From Agrostemma githago (Eukaryota > Streptophyta > Magnoliopsida > Caryophyllales > Caryophyllaceae), in contig OY288243.1 in the NCBI GenBank assembly GCA_958450325.1, positions 63,348,606 to 63,412,605 on the forward strand: a DNA stretch of 64,000 nucleotides, written 5' to 3'. Of the stretch, positions 46,282 to 60,706 are shown piece after piece. Below the pieces are notes generated by a model. The model did not search any database, was not told the origin of the DNA, and saw nothing but the letters and a program-made list of their open reading frames with translations. Position 1 is the stretch's first letter. Every line of letters starts with the position of its first letter. A program made the translations under genes and the position numbers.

Positions 46282-47324
46282 ATGTCGATTTTGTCAAAAA
46301 CCATTCCTGACCTGTGAAAATTGGAGCCGCTTGATGGCAACAATTATAGACAATGGTCACAAAAATTGTTGATATTCTTTGAGCAATTAGAGGTCGATCA
46401 TGTTTTGTTTAACGATCATCCTATCCCTATATCGATTAACAATGCTGCTGAGGTCACTCCACCTCTGATTTCTTTCATAAAAAAAAATGAGGAACTAGTC
46501 AAGAAATATGAGAAGGATAATGAAATGGCTAGGTGTCATATACTCAATCATATGACTAATACTCTTTTTGACTTATTTATGGTCCATAAGTCAGCTAAAT
46601 TTATTTGGGAGTTATTGGAGAAAAAATATGGGGCTGACGATGCTGGAAAAAGAAATACGTGGTGGGACAATGGTTAAATTTTCAGATGGTTGACGATAAA
46701 CCCATTATGGACCAAGTCCATGTTTATGAAAATTTATGTAGTGATGTTGTTAATGAAGGGATGAAGTTAGATGAAGTTTTCCTTGCTAATGTCTTGTTGG
46801 AAAAATTTCCCCGTTCTTGGAGCGATTATAGAAATCAGCTTAAACACAAAAAGAAAGATTTGTCACTCCAAGAACTAGTTATCCATATGAGAATTGAAGA
46901 GGCCAACCGTTTAAAAGATAAATCTCTTAGTTTGTCCCAGAATCCCGTCAAAGCTAATCTTGTATAAACCGGTGGGTCTTCTAAGGGAGATAAGAATAAG
47001 GGAAATAAAGGCAATAAGGGGAACAAGGGAAACTCTAAGGGTGGTGAAAGCAAGGATCAGGGGAACAGAAACAAACAAAGTCAAGGAAAATACACTAAGG
47101 CTGTTCCAAAAATTCAGAAACCAAATACTAACCTATTGTGCTTTGTGTGTGGTCAACCAGGTCACAAAGCTTATCAGTGTCCCCAGAAAGAAGGTGGTCA
47201 TGCTGGCCAAGCTAATCTTGCTGAAACAGATGACATCATTGCAGCTGTCGTGGTTGAGGCAAATCTGGTGGCAAATGCTAGTGATTGGATTCTGGATACT
47301 GGAGCTTCAACATCTCTGTGCTAA
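46282..47324 (+). pseudogene. gag: Gag and protease of copia B, damaged
   Basis: The ATG at 46282 is only 28 bp after the LTR. Lesions: TGA at codon 12 (46315), a one-base loss near 46650 (KRNTWW instead of the continuing frame at 46659), TAA at 46964, and a frame change near 47320. Recognisable parts: LEPLDGNNYRQWSQKLLIFFEQ (the UBN2/DUF4219-type copia gag start), a Lys/Gly/Asn-rich linker, knuckle CFVCGQPGHKAYQC and protease WILDTGAS. Confidence 0.85.
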
Positions 47325-47933
47325 CAAGGAGCTGTTCGCCGAATTTGAAGTTGTAGATGATGGTGAATGCGTCTACATGGGTAACTCCTCCTCCGCTATT
47401 ATCACAGGAAAAGGCAAGGTGTTTCTTAAACTTACCTCAGGGAAGACTCTTGCACTTAGTAATGTATTGTATGTTCCTTCATTGCGTAGAAACCTAGTGT
47501 CTGGTGCCTTACTTAACAAAGTTGGGGTGAAACTTGTTTTTGAGGCTGACAAGGTTCTAATGTCTCGCAATGGAGACTTCGTGGGCAAGGGCTATCTTAG
47601 TGGGGGTTTGTTTGTTTTGAACATAGATGTTTCTACCATTGATAATAAAGCTTCTTCTTCTGTTTATCTTGCCGAGTCTATTGATGTGTGGCATGGTAGA
47701 CTAGGTCATGTGAATGTTGAGTCTATTAAAAAACTCAAATCAATGTCGCTTATCCCGTCATTATCCTCAAAAGTGTTTACAAAATGTCCTAGTTGTGTAG
47801 AGGCTAAATTTTCTAAGAAGCCAAATAAACCTATTAAGACTAGACATACTGACCTTCTAGAATTAATTCACACCGACCTAGCAGATTTTAAAAGCACTAT
47901 GAGCATAGGAGTCAAACATTACTATGTCACTTT
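47325..47933 (+). pseudogene. pol: Pol of copia B, first part: protease end and start of integrase
   Basis: Open in one frame from ANKELFAEFE to the gypsy insertion. It includes NVLYVPSLRRNLVS (protease end), WHGRLGHVNVESI, KCPSCVEAKFSKKP (integrase His/Cys region) and LIHTDLADF (first catalytic Asp), and is broken after HYYVTF at the ACTTT target site. Confidence 0.9.
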
Positions 47934-48320
47934 TGTAGACACCCGCATTTTGCCTGCTAGTGTCTATAGCAGTTCCCGACAAAACACCCGATGATGATCG
48001 GACACAAACGTGACTTAGTACACTCGAATATGGGCTCGGAATCAATAATATCCGACGTGGACATTTAGCGGAGTACAAATCTCTAAAAACCAACCTCAAA
48101 TTCAGGCCCAGTGGGTCATTCCGAGTAAAATAAGACTAATTTGGGCCAAAACCGAGACCGAAAATAAAACCCGTCTTTTAGCGACCAGGTCAAAACCCGG
48201 TCAAAGACGAATCCGTCCTCAAAATCAGCCTAGAGAGCTTCTAGAAGCTGGCGCCCAAGCACAAAATTCAAAAAAAATCAAAGAGTCAACTATTCCTAAA
48301 ATGACTCGATTCCCTTGATC

Positions 48321-48429
48321 CACTCGATCGAGTGGATTGACCCACTCGGTCGAGCGGAGCCTCATAAACCGGAACAGACCCATTTTCAAAGGCACTCGAT
48401 CGAGTGCACTAGGGCCACTCGATCGAGTG
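48321..48429. repeat. Palindrome cluster upstream of TATA (4 sites)
   Basis: Sites at 48321, 48343, 48393 and 48416. Pairs are 22 and 23 bp apart; the last site is 23 bp before the TATA box. Confidence 0.9.
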
Positions 48430-48452
48430 ACCCTAGGTCGTGAGGTATTCTC

Positions 48453-48460
48453 TATAAATA
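48453..48460 (+). promoter_or_regulatory. LTR TATA box, 5' LTR remnant
   Basis: TATAAATA in the context ctc-TATAAATA-cccc. Confidence 0.7.
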
Positions 48461-48879
48461 CCCCCTCAAACCCTTTGCATTTTCAGTTTTTTGGAAGGCA
48501 TTATCAACCCTACATTTTACACTCTTATGCTCTACACTCTCCCCATACAACAACCCTACACAACACAAGCCAAAAAACCGAGTCTACATCCCTCGTAAAA
48601 CCGATATACACACGCACACACACACACACACCATAACTCGACTACATCCTCGATACTCCCGCGTTCCCGTCACTATTACGAGTCCATTGCCGAGGCCACA
48701 CTAAGCATGTATGTTGAGGGTGTCATAAACCCCGTCTCAACCTTTATGATCTCTAATCTTTTATTTACATTTTCGAATTTTGTATTATAATTGTACTAGT
48801 AATGCTAACTTTAACACTAACATTTTTTATTATTGTTTACTAACATTTTAAATTTCGCGTTCTAACATTTATATACCGC

Positions 48880-52340
<3,461 letters not shown>

Positions 52341-52731
52341 CCATTTCTCAATGTCATTAGCAAATTTTATCAAAATCATTTTTTTTACAAAAAGCAAGTC
52401 AATAAGCAAGAATTATTTATTCTACTGTCACAAGAATCTTGAACCAATAGTCTTGGTGTAATTCGAGATTGCAAATTTACTGAGCTTGAACTACGTTTGG
52501 TTTGATTCCGTTGATCACGGATACGTAGGCAGCCCCTCAAAAGGGCACAACCAGTTCAATCAAGAAAAGACAGGAACAGTTTAATAATAAACTTCTTTTA
52601 TTAATTACTAAAACCCCGATAAACTCGCAAAATTACAAATGCAGGAATTCAAAAAAAAAACAACAACTAAAAAAACACACAACAAAAATAGTAATAATAT
52701 TTAAATAGTAATAAAGCTAAGGACTTGGCGT
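52341..52731. other. Convergent 3' region between pol and antisense gene (plus-strand element)
   Basis: No ORF. Minus-strand AATAAA at 52602-52597, 130 bp beyond the antisense-gene stop, is a candidate poly(A) signal. Collinear with 18261-18657. Confidence 0.55.
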
Positions 52732-53649
52732 TCAAGGCATCTTGCCCTTCCCCTTGTCCTTGGCTTCCTTGGCCGTCCACTGACGACGACGCGGAGGAGA
52801 TCGTTCCCTAATCACCACGGGAACCTCTTTAGCCCGGACTCGCCTATCTGAGCTTGAATCCTCAATCACATCGATGGGCCCAGGTCGGGCCCTCACGGGC
52901 TCAGGAAGCCGTTCGCGTGGACCGAGTCGGTCCCTAGCCGCCAATCTTGGCCCAAGTCGTCTCTCCAAATCAGTCTGGGGGCTTAGCTGCCCCCGCGTGC
53001 TGCTAGCACCAGCATCCTTAGCTTGAGTCTTAGTATGTGATTTAAGACCCGATTCTAGTCGGACTAAAGTAGCAGGGGTGTCTCCCTCATCGAAGAAGCC
53101 CCTATTGTCCTTTACCGTCTCCCGACGGACCAGTTCGAAGGCCTCATCGACCTTCAGAGCTTTACGAGCTTCCTCGGACTCCTCGGAAGTCCATTTCTCG
53201 TAAGCCCGTGAAATCCAAGCGGATTGGCAAGGGTTGGGAATAGTCCATGTAGGACGGGTGAACCATCTCTGCAACCAGGTGTCACACATAGCGTTTGTCA
53301 ATTAGAGCGAGACGCTGATAATGGCTTCAGTCTTAGGAATGCGCTGAGACGAACTGAACTGCCTCAGAATGCGGTCCGGGTAAATGTGAACTGTCCAGTC
53401 AAGGGATAGGATCACCAAGTAACGGGCTTGGTCCCTCTTGGCCAGTCCCGTCAGCTTGGAAAGGAACCACCAAGCGACAGTCCACCTGATTAAGGGACCA
53501 CCATGGAACACAAGCTCCTCATCCCAGTAAGCTCGGTTTATAAGGTGACTCGAGCTTATCCGACACCTCCTCGAACTAATTTGGCTGCTGCGGTAGTTGG
53601 GAATGCTCAGAGGGGACTCTATGATTGATAACCGTTCCGATAACCAAAT

Positions 53650-53868
53650 CTGAAAAGCATACACAAATTCCGTAAGCAACAGAGTGGTCCGCTATAGCTC
53701 ACTCGATCGAGTACAACATCTGACTCGATCGAGTAAGCCCTCTAAAACCAGGCAGTAGCTCGCTAAGAATGTCACTCGATCGGGTGACGGGTCCACTCGA
53801 TCGAGTGACTTACGGACATCAAGAAATTCGCGCGAAACAAAAAAAGAGAAAAATCGCAAGATGTATAC
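53650..53868 (-). other. Intron of the antisense gene (plus-strand element)
   Basis: 219 bp, donor CAG|GTATAC, acceptor gcttttcAG|att, phase 0, same codon position as in the sister. Contains four palindrome sites. Confidence 0.8.
53700..53807. repeat. Palindrome cluster inside the antisense-gene intron (4 sites)
   Basis: Sites at 53700, 53722, 53773 (one mismatch) and 53794. Pairs are 22 and 21 bp apart. Confidence 0.85.
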
Positions 53869-54607
53869 CTGCAGAATACGGGTACTCCCCGTCAGATGTC
53901 GGTCCGGGTCAAGTCGTCTGGCATCCAGACCCATGATGATCCCCCCGGTGGCTAGCCAAGCAGGGCTATGACCTGTCTCCATCTGGTCAACCACTCCTAT
54001 GAGCCTGATTTGACCCAAGCATGAGTCAACATCCATCATCCCTTCAAAAATGTAGCGGTGCAGCATGCAAAAGGCGAAAGCCCTACGCCTGTGAGAAGGG
54101 GTAGCCCTTACATCTTGACTGTTCATAAACTTGTCAGCCAGGTCAAAGAGGGAAACAATATTTCCCCGCACCATTCGATCTGTCTCGGCGTGAGACAGAC
54201 CCAAGAAATCCCTTAGCCTCCTTCTCGGATCCGGATAGAACGGAGGGATAGCGGGACGAGCGATAGGGCTCCAACCACCAATAGCTGCGATCTCCTCGGG
54301 AAGAAGGCATATTTCTCCTCATGGGAACGCGAAGACGTGATGGGTGGTATCCCAAAACGTCAGGCAGGCGTCCAAAAAGTGTGAATCAATTATCAGACGT
54401 TGGAGAGGGAATAGACTGACAATCCCCATTTGGGTCAGTTGAACTTTATCCTCGTCCCGAAAATATTGGGACCAGGCAAAAAGCATCGAAGTAAGATGAT
54501 CGATACCCATGACAGAAGTTTGAATCTTCTTGAAATTCTAAAAGGTTTTGAGGAGAAAAAAAGGAGTTTGTGATTTGGGATGCAATGAACTGAAGCAGGG
54601 ATTCCTA

Positions 54608-54615
54608 TATTTATA
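54608..54615 (-). promoter_or_regulatory. TATA box of the antisense gene (plus-strand element)
   Basis: Minus strand TATAAATA in the context ctat-TATAAATA-ggaa, 98 bp upstream of the ATG at 54510. Confidence 0.65.
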
Positions 54616-54798
54616 ATAGGGAAACCCAACTGAAACCCAACTAAACCCTGACTGCCATGCCTCCTCTGCAGACTTGGGCCCTACCCAGGCCTGATTACAG
54701 TTCAGAACCCAGAATAGGAGTCGAGTCGTCCCGGGCATTCCTAAAAATTTCTAAAAATATTTCAAAAATTCCACTTTTAAAAAAAGATCAATATTTTA

Positions 54799-55021
54799 TT
54801 TCCCCAGCGAGTCGGTGTTTTGCCTACGTGTTACATGCAAGTTGTTGTTATGTGTCAGCATACAGGTACATCCCAGACTTCAGAAGCAAGTCTCCACGCA
54901 GCTATTTCACTCCCCAGCGTAAGTCAATGTTTCTCCCAGAATGCTACATCAAAGCTGTGATGTATCGGCATACGGGTACACCTAGGACTTCGAAGGCAAG
55001 TCCGACTCCCCACGGAGCTAT
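54799..55021 (+). repeat. Two-plus imperfect tandem repeats with primer-site complement
   Basis: Units of about 110 bp start at 54799 and 54910. Shared blocks are tccccagcg, cata-c-ggtaca, gactt-(a)gaa/gcaagt and ccac-gagctat. TCCCCAGCG-AGTC differs from the tRNA-Arg 3' sequence by a base or two and is complementary to the element's primer site. A third, shuffled copy (tccccacggag) lies at 55005-55015. Confidence 0.6.
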
Positions 55022-55170
55022 CATCATCAGGACAGGTATAACCCTCTGCTTATGGCTGGCGAGCCCTTCACGCAAGTCTAATGGACTATAAACGACCCGA
55101 CCGAAAGGCTGTCAGGTCGTAATCTGTGATTGGCCTGGTAGCTACTCTGACTTTCGCCTTGTCCGAGCCT

Positions 55171-55188
55171 CAGTCAGAGTGGGGGCTC
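55171..55188 (+). promoter_or_regulatory. Polypurine tract of the plus-strand gypsy element
   Basis: cagtcagagtgggggctc directly before the 3' LTR start TGTAGAC. Confidence 0.8.
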
Positions 55189-55579
55189 TGTAGACACCCG
55201 CATTTTGCCTGCTAGTGTCTATAGCAGTTCCCGACAAAACACCCGATGATGATCGGATGCAAACGTGACTTAGTACACTCGAATATGGGCTCGGAATCAA
55301 TAATATTCAACGTGGACATTTAGCGGAGTACAAATCTCTCAAAACCAACCTCAAATTCAGGCCCAGTGGGTCGTTCCGAGTAAAATAAGACTAATTTGGG
55401 CCAAAACCGAGACCGAAAATAAAACCCGTCTTTTAGCGACCGGGTCAAAACCCGGTCAAAGACGAATCCGTCCTCAAAATCAGCCTAGAGAGCTTCTAGA
55501 AGCTGGCGCCCAAGCACAAAATTCAAAAAAAAAAATCAAAGAGTCAACTATTTCCTAAAATGATTCGATTCCCTTGATC

Positions 55580-55688
55580 CACTCGATCGAGTGGATTGAC
55601 CCACTCGGTCGAGTGGAGCCTCATAAACCGGAACAGACCCATTTTCAAAGGCACTCGATCGAGTGCACTAGGGCCACTCGATCGAGTG
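55580..55688. repeat. Palindrome cluster upstream of TATA (4 sites)
   Basis: Sites at 55580, 55602, 55652 and 55675. Pairs are 22 and 23 bp apart. Confidence 0.9.
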
Positions 55689-55711
55689 ACCCTAGGTCCT
55701 GAGGTATTCTC

Positions 55712-55719
55712 TATAAATA
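55712..55719 (+). promoter_or_regulatory. LTR TATA box, 3' LTR
   Basis: TATAAATA, 24 bp after the palindrome cluster. Confidence 0.7.
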
Positions 55720-56608
55720 CCACCTCAAACCCTTTGCATTTTCAGTTTTTCGGAAGGCATTATCAACCCTACATTTTACACTCTTATGCTCTACACTCTC
55801 CCCATACAACAACTCTACACAACACAAGCCAAAAAACTGAGTCTACATCCCTTGTAAAACCGATATACACACGCACACACACACCATAACTCGACTACAT
55901 CCTCGATACTCCCGCGTTCCCGTCGCTATTACGAGTCCATTGCCGAGGCCACGCTAAGCATGTATGTTGAGGGTGTCATAAACCCCGTCTCAACCTTTAT
56001 GATCTCTAATCCTTTATTTACATTTTCGAATTTTGTATTATAATTGTACTAGTAATGCTAACTTTAACACTAACATTTTTTATTATCGTTTACTAACATT
56101 TTAAATTTCGCGTTCTAACATTTATATACCGCGTATATATATATATATAATAGTACTAAAATACGGATCCTAACCCGTTTGACTATGACGACCATCCAGA
56201 GTCCGTTTAATCCCTTTACGAGCAACGACGGAGGTGGCACCCTTTCGAGGAGCGCCGCCCCAATGTACTCAAGGGCATAACGAGATCGTGGTCGTTCATA
56301 GTTGAACGTGAAAGACTCCATTTCTAAGGTTAGTGCGAGATCCGTTGATGCGAAAACCGGCATCACATAATCCGTTAGGATTAGTATCGATGTCGTGACG
56401 CGGAGGACTACAATCTCGTCATTAATCAAACTTTTCAATCCCATAATGACATTTTCATAAAATTCCGATAACGGTGATAATTGTATAGTACACGATTATA
56501 ATACCGGAAGCCGTGTTAAATTTAAATCATACGATATTTTTATTTAACTCGGCCAACCATCGATTTTAAACAAATAAAAACGAAACGAGTTATGCCTCTT
56601 ACAGGGGG

Positions 56609-56717
56609 CACTCGACCGAGTGCCATAGGCCACTCGATCGAGTAGCACCCCAAAAACTGTGCAGTAGCTGCTTCGAAGACGCACTCGATCGAGTCCATGC
56701 CATGACTCGATCGAGTG
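56609..56717. repeat. Palindrome cluster, downstream part of the LTR (4 sites)
   Basis: Sites at 56609, 56631, 56682 and 56704. Both pairs are 22 bp apart. Confidence 0.9.
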
Positions 56718-57798
56718 GGTCCTGTAGCCCAGAAAACCGAGAGCTTTGATGCATCATTCGAGCCTCGTCTTTTTTTACGACTTTAGTCGTCACGTGTAAA
56801 GTCAATCACGTGATCCCATTTTTCAAAACCCATGCATATCACGACACTTTAACGACTTTGATCGTAGTCTTTCACGATTAGCCTTATATTGCCGACTCTT
56901 TAGTCGTGTCAAATATATGGCTAACTAAGACGCCATTTTGCGATGTTATAAGTCGGGACAAGGCATCGAGATTCGGGATCGAGCTAGCATCACGCCTTGG
57001 TCCTATATCTCCGTCCTTCGATTAATACACAAAATAATGTGTATTTAGTTGAGGTTCGTCCGTTTACACGACTTACGGTCTAGTTTGCATCTATTGTATA
57101 CGGGTCCATTTCAAGTTATTTCTTATCGCTCTTTCTTTTATTTTCCATTCATGCTATTTTATTATTCGTTATTTTGTTTTGGCCGTGTTGTATTTCCGCC
57201 CGTGTATATTGTATTTTATTTACGATCTTTGTTTATTTCGATGCTTATCGCTTCATAAATTAATCTCGCATGCTAAATAACTTCGATTATAATCAGATGC
57301 ATTAAATGACGTAGTTAACCCATAATTCGCATGTTTAGCCCGAAAACGCTGTTTGCATATCATTTAGTCGTTTTACTAGCGCGCGTACACGAACACAAAC
57401 GATGTCTTAGTAGAGGCCGTCATTGTGCGGGCGGGGTTGGGTGTCCTTAGTGGGCTTCCCAACACGTACCCTCACCCCTTACTCAGAACCTTGGTTTCCG
57501 GATGCCCGAAACCGTTGGCGCACGAGAGTCATTCTTTACACGATATCGGTGTGGATGGTATCGGTATCGCAATGCAAAGGGACGAGCCCCATAAACTCTG
57601 AAATCGAAGTGGACCGTACTTTGTGTATAGCCCATGACGACATAGAGTGGGCTCGAACGGTTCCGAATTACCATAAATTCGGTGGCGACTCCAACTTTGA
57701 CTTAAATTTCGAACTCGAGAACAATCTCACCACGAGATTCATTCGCCTACCCAAACCCGCGCGTGGACGGGTCGGGGTGGACCTACGTCATGTCCACA

Positions 57799-60204
57799 AC
57801 TTTTATAGATGATTGTTCTAGGTAACTAAAGTGTATTTACTTACACATAAAAGTGAAGCTGAGGATATGTTTGTAAAGTTTAAAAACGAGGTAAAAATCA
57901 ACTTGATAAGAAGATTAAAAGAGTTAGGTCCGATAGGGGTGATGAATATGGTTCTAATTATTTAATAGACTTTTGTGAGAAATATGGTCTAATTCATGAG
58001 AAAAGTCCACCTTACACACCCCAATCAAATGGAGTAGCTTAACGTAAAAACAGAACCATGAAAGAAATGATGAATGCAATGCTTCTAAGTTCTGGCCTTC
58101 CCGATGACATGTGGGGGTAAGCGGTTCTGTCCGCTTGTCATATTCTTAATAGGGTACCTCATAAGAAATTAGACAAGACTCCCTACGAGTTGTGGAAAGG
58201 TTATGCTCCCAATCCGAGTTTCATGAGAGTGTGGGGGTGTTTAGCTAAAGTAGGTTTACCTAATTTTAGGAGACCCACTATAGGACCTAAAACCTATGAT
58301 TGCATTTTCATTGGATATGCTCAAAATAGTACTGCATATAGATATATGTCTTTGAGTGATCGATCTATTTCTGAAGCTAGAGACGCTGAATTTTTTGAGC
58401 ATGTTTTCCCCTTAAAGAAAGATGTTGCATCATTGCATGAATTATCCGAATTGCCTTTTAAACCTGCTGATAGTTCCATGCATGCTAGGAGTAGTACCTC
58501 TGTTGATCATGATGTTGAACCTAGAAGGAGTAAAAGGCCTAGAATTGAGAAAGACTTCGACGATGATTTTATTACAACTTTCTTAACTGAAAATGCATGT
58601 GATTTTTGCACGAGTGATGAGTTTGTTTCTGCCTTTTTAATGGAAGAAGATCCAAAAACCTATAATGAGGCTATGAGGTCTATTGATGTTAACTTTTGGA
58701 AAGATGCCATTAAAAGTGAACTAGACTCTATTGTTTCAAATTAGACATGGGAGTTAACTGATTTACCTAAAGGGTGTAAGCCGATTTCCAGTAAATGGTT
58801 ATTTAAAAAGAAACTTAGACCCGACGGTATGATAGAAAGGTTCAAGGCTAGACTTGTGGTAAGTGGGTTTACACAAAAGAAATATATTGATTACTTTGAT
58901 ACTTACTCACCAGTGACCAAAATTTCCACCATTAGAACTCTAATCGCTTTAGCTGCTATTCATAATCTTGTGATACATCAGATGGATGTAAAAACAACGT
59001 TTTTGAATGGAGACTTAAAGGAAGAGATCTACATGTCACAACCCGAGGGATTTGTGGTTAAAGGTCAAGAGAGTAAAGTGTGTAAACTAAGAAAATCACT
59101 ATACGGTCTGAAACAAGCACCCAACAGTGGTATGAAAAATTTCATAACACCTTGATTAAAGATGGCTACATTACCAATAATTCTGATTCATGTGTGTATT
59201 CAAAGATGTTTGGATCAGATTGTGTGATTATTTGCCTGTATGTTGATGACATGTTAATAATTGGTAAGAATTTATTTGTCGTAAATAAAACCAAACAGTT
59301 CTTGTCATCACAATTTGAGATGAAAGATTTAGGGAAAGCTGACGTTATCCTAGAAGTTAAGATTATCCAAAACTCAAATGGAATTGCCCTAAGTCAGTCT
59401 CATTATGTGGAAAAGGTGTTTAGAAAATTTGACCACTTTGATGTTGAGCCTGCTATAACTCCCTATGATCCTAGTATTCACATGTGTAAAAACTTGGGCG
59501 AAAGTGTCTCCCAAGAAGAATATGCTAAAATCATAGAAAGTGTAATGTTCCTCATGAACTGCACTTGGCCTGATATTGCTTATGCTGTGATTAGGCTCAG
59601 TAGATATACTCATAACCCTAATTGTGAACATTGGACTGCTTTGAGTCGTTTACTATGATATCTGAAAGGTACTTGCGATCTGTCCCTGCATTATGGTACG
59701 TACCCTGCTGTGTTAGATGGTTACAGTGATGCTAACTGGATCAACAGTAACCCAGAAATCAGTTCAACTAGTGGTTATGTGTTTACCATAGGTGGAGGTG
59801 CTGTCTCATGGAAGTCTTCTAAGCAGACTTGTATAGCAACCTCCACTATGGAATCTGAGTTTATTGCTCTTGAGTTGGCAGGACAAGAGGCAGATTGGCT
59901 GAGAAACTTGCTAGCAGACATGCCGCTGTGGGGGGGGGGACAGGTTGCACCAGTCTCCTTGCACTGTGATTCACAAGCAGCAATTGGTGTTGCTAAGATT
60001 GATGTCTACAATGGCAAGAAAAGACATATTCGAATCAAGCATGGTGTGGTTAAACAATTCCTGAAAAATGGAGTAATTGCTGTGGACTATGTGAAGTCCA
60101 AAAGCAACCTTGCCGATCTCTTTACAAAAGGATTGCCACGGAGAGTAGTCCGTGAATTGTCGAGGGGAATGGGACTTAGGTTCTTAAGTCAAAACAACGT
60201 TTGA
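57799..60204 (+). pseudogene. pol: Pol of copia B, second part: integrase end, RT, RNase H
   Basis: Continues the frame broken at 47933 (TF|IDDCSR). Integrase: RSDRGDEYGSNY, TPQSNGVA followed by a stop, RKNRTMKEMM. RT: FKARLVVSGFTQ, MDVKTTFLNGD, YGLKQAP, LYVDDMLIIG. RNase H: SDANW, SGYVFTIGGGAVSWKSSKQ, DSQAAIG, KSNLADLFTKGL. Lesions: stops near 57822, 58038, 58118 and 58742, a frameshift near 57898, another near 59140 (NSGMKNF for the usual NWYEKF region), a stop near 59657, ending at 60204. Confidence 0.9.
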
Positions 60205-60706
60205 TTTGACATGAACCAAAGACTCTATTCCTATGGCATTTAATCCATAACCTTCATGGTGGTGCTAGTTGAGAAGCACTTGATGGATTTGTGACTTTGT
60301 TTTACAGGATGGACTCCTACGTTCTTAATGGTTCCAGTGAGAAGTGCTATTGAGAAGTACTTGAACCACCTATACGGGTGAGATAGTTTGGCCGCCGTCT
60401 ATGTTAGACTTTGAAAAGTCTTAACTAAAACACTTGTTATACCGAGGTAAACGCATGGCCATGAAAAGCGTTGCACATTGAAATCCCGGAACAAGCACAA
60501 TTTGAAGGTATGATATGTGTTATGAGGGTCTCAGCCGAAATTCACTAAGGAATTCAAATCGAAAGATATTCTCTTATTAGAAAGTAAGTTGTTGCCTCAT
60601 TTTCACTAATGTGTCAATTCAAGTCGAAAGACATTGATACCTAAGTATCCAAACCTTTTCTAACCCAGAATTTCTCTCCCGTCTTTTTTTCGCCTTTGTG
60701 GGGGAT
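60205..60706 (+). other. 3' untranslated region and polypurine tract of copia B
   Basis: About 500 bp with no gene. It ends ttgtgggggat (60696-60706), the polypurine tract before the LTR. gaagtgctattgagaag-type phrases recur around 60250-60360. Confidence 0.7.

Larger units (their letters stand above)
52732..54510 (-). pseudogene. Antisense ORF (aORF) of the plus-strand gypsy element, two nonsense codons
   Basis: Exon 1 54510-53869 and exon 2 53649-52732, minus strand, opposite to pol. Exon 1: MGIDHLTSMLFAWSQYF, FLDACLTFWDTTHHVFAFP, then a TGA where the sister has Arg (near 54319), then PEEIAAIGGW, FLGLSHAE and HLTGSTRILQ at the donor. Exon 2: IWLSERLSIIE, YWDEELVFHGGPLIRW, HIYPDRILRQ, SQRIP, then TAA at 53302 where the sister has Gln, then CDTWLQRWF and a basic C-terminal tail with LGPR repeats. 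Both stops are single-base changes (C to T type). The frame is otherwise intact and lacks the deletion of the other copy, so the two copies together define the gene. Similarity to plant mobile domain/DUF7745 proteins is by pattern only; function unknown. Confidence 0.75.
55189..57798 (+). repeat. 3' LTR of the plus-strand gypsy element (2.6 kb)
   Basis: Complete LTR, TGTAGACACCCG...CATGTCCACA. TATA at 55712-55719; palindromes at 55580-55688 and 56609-56717; acgactttagtcgt plus two CACGTG sites at 56777-56812; TGGCGACTCC decoy at 57683-57692. The best reference LTR in the window. Confidence 0.95.
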
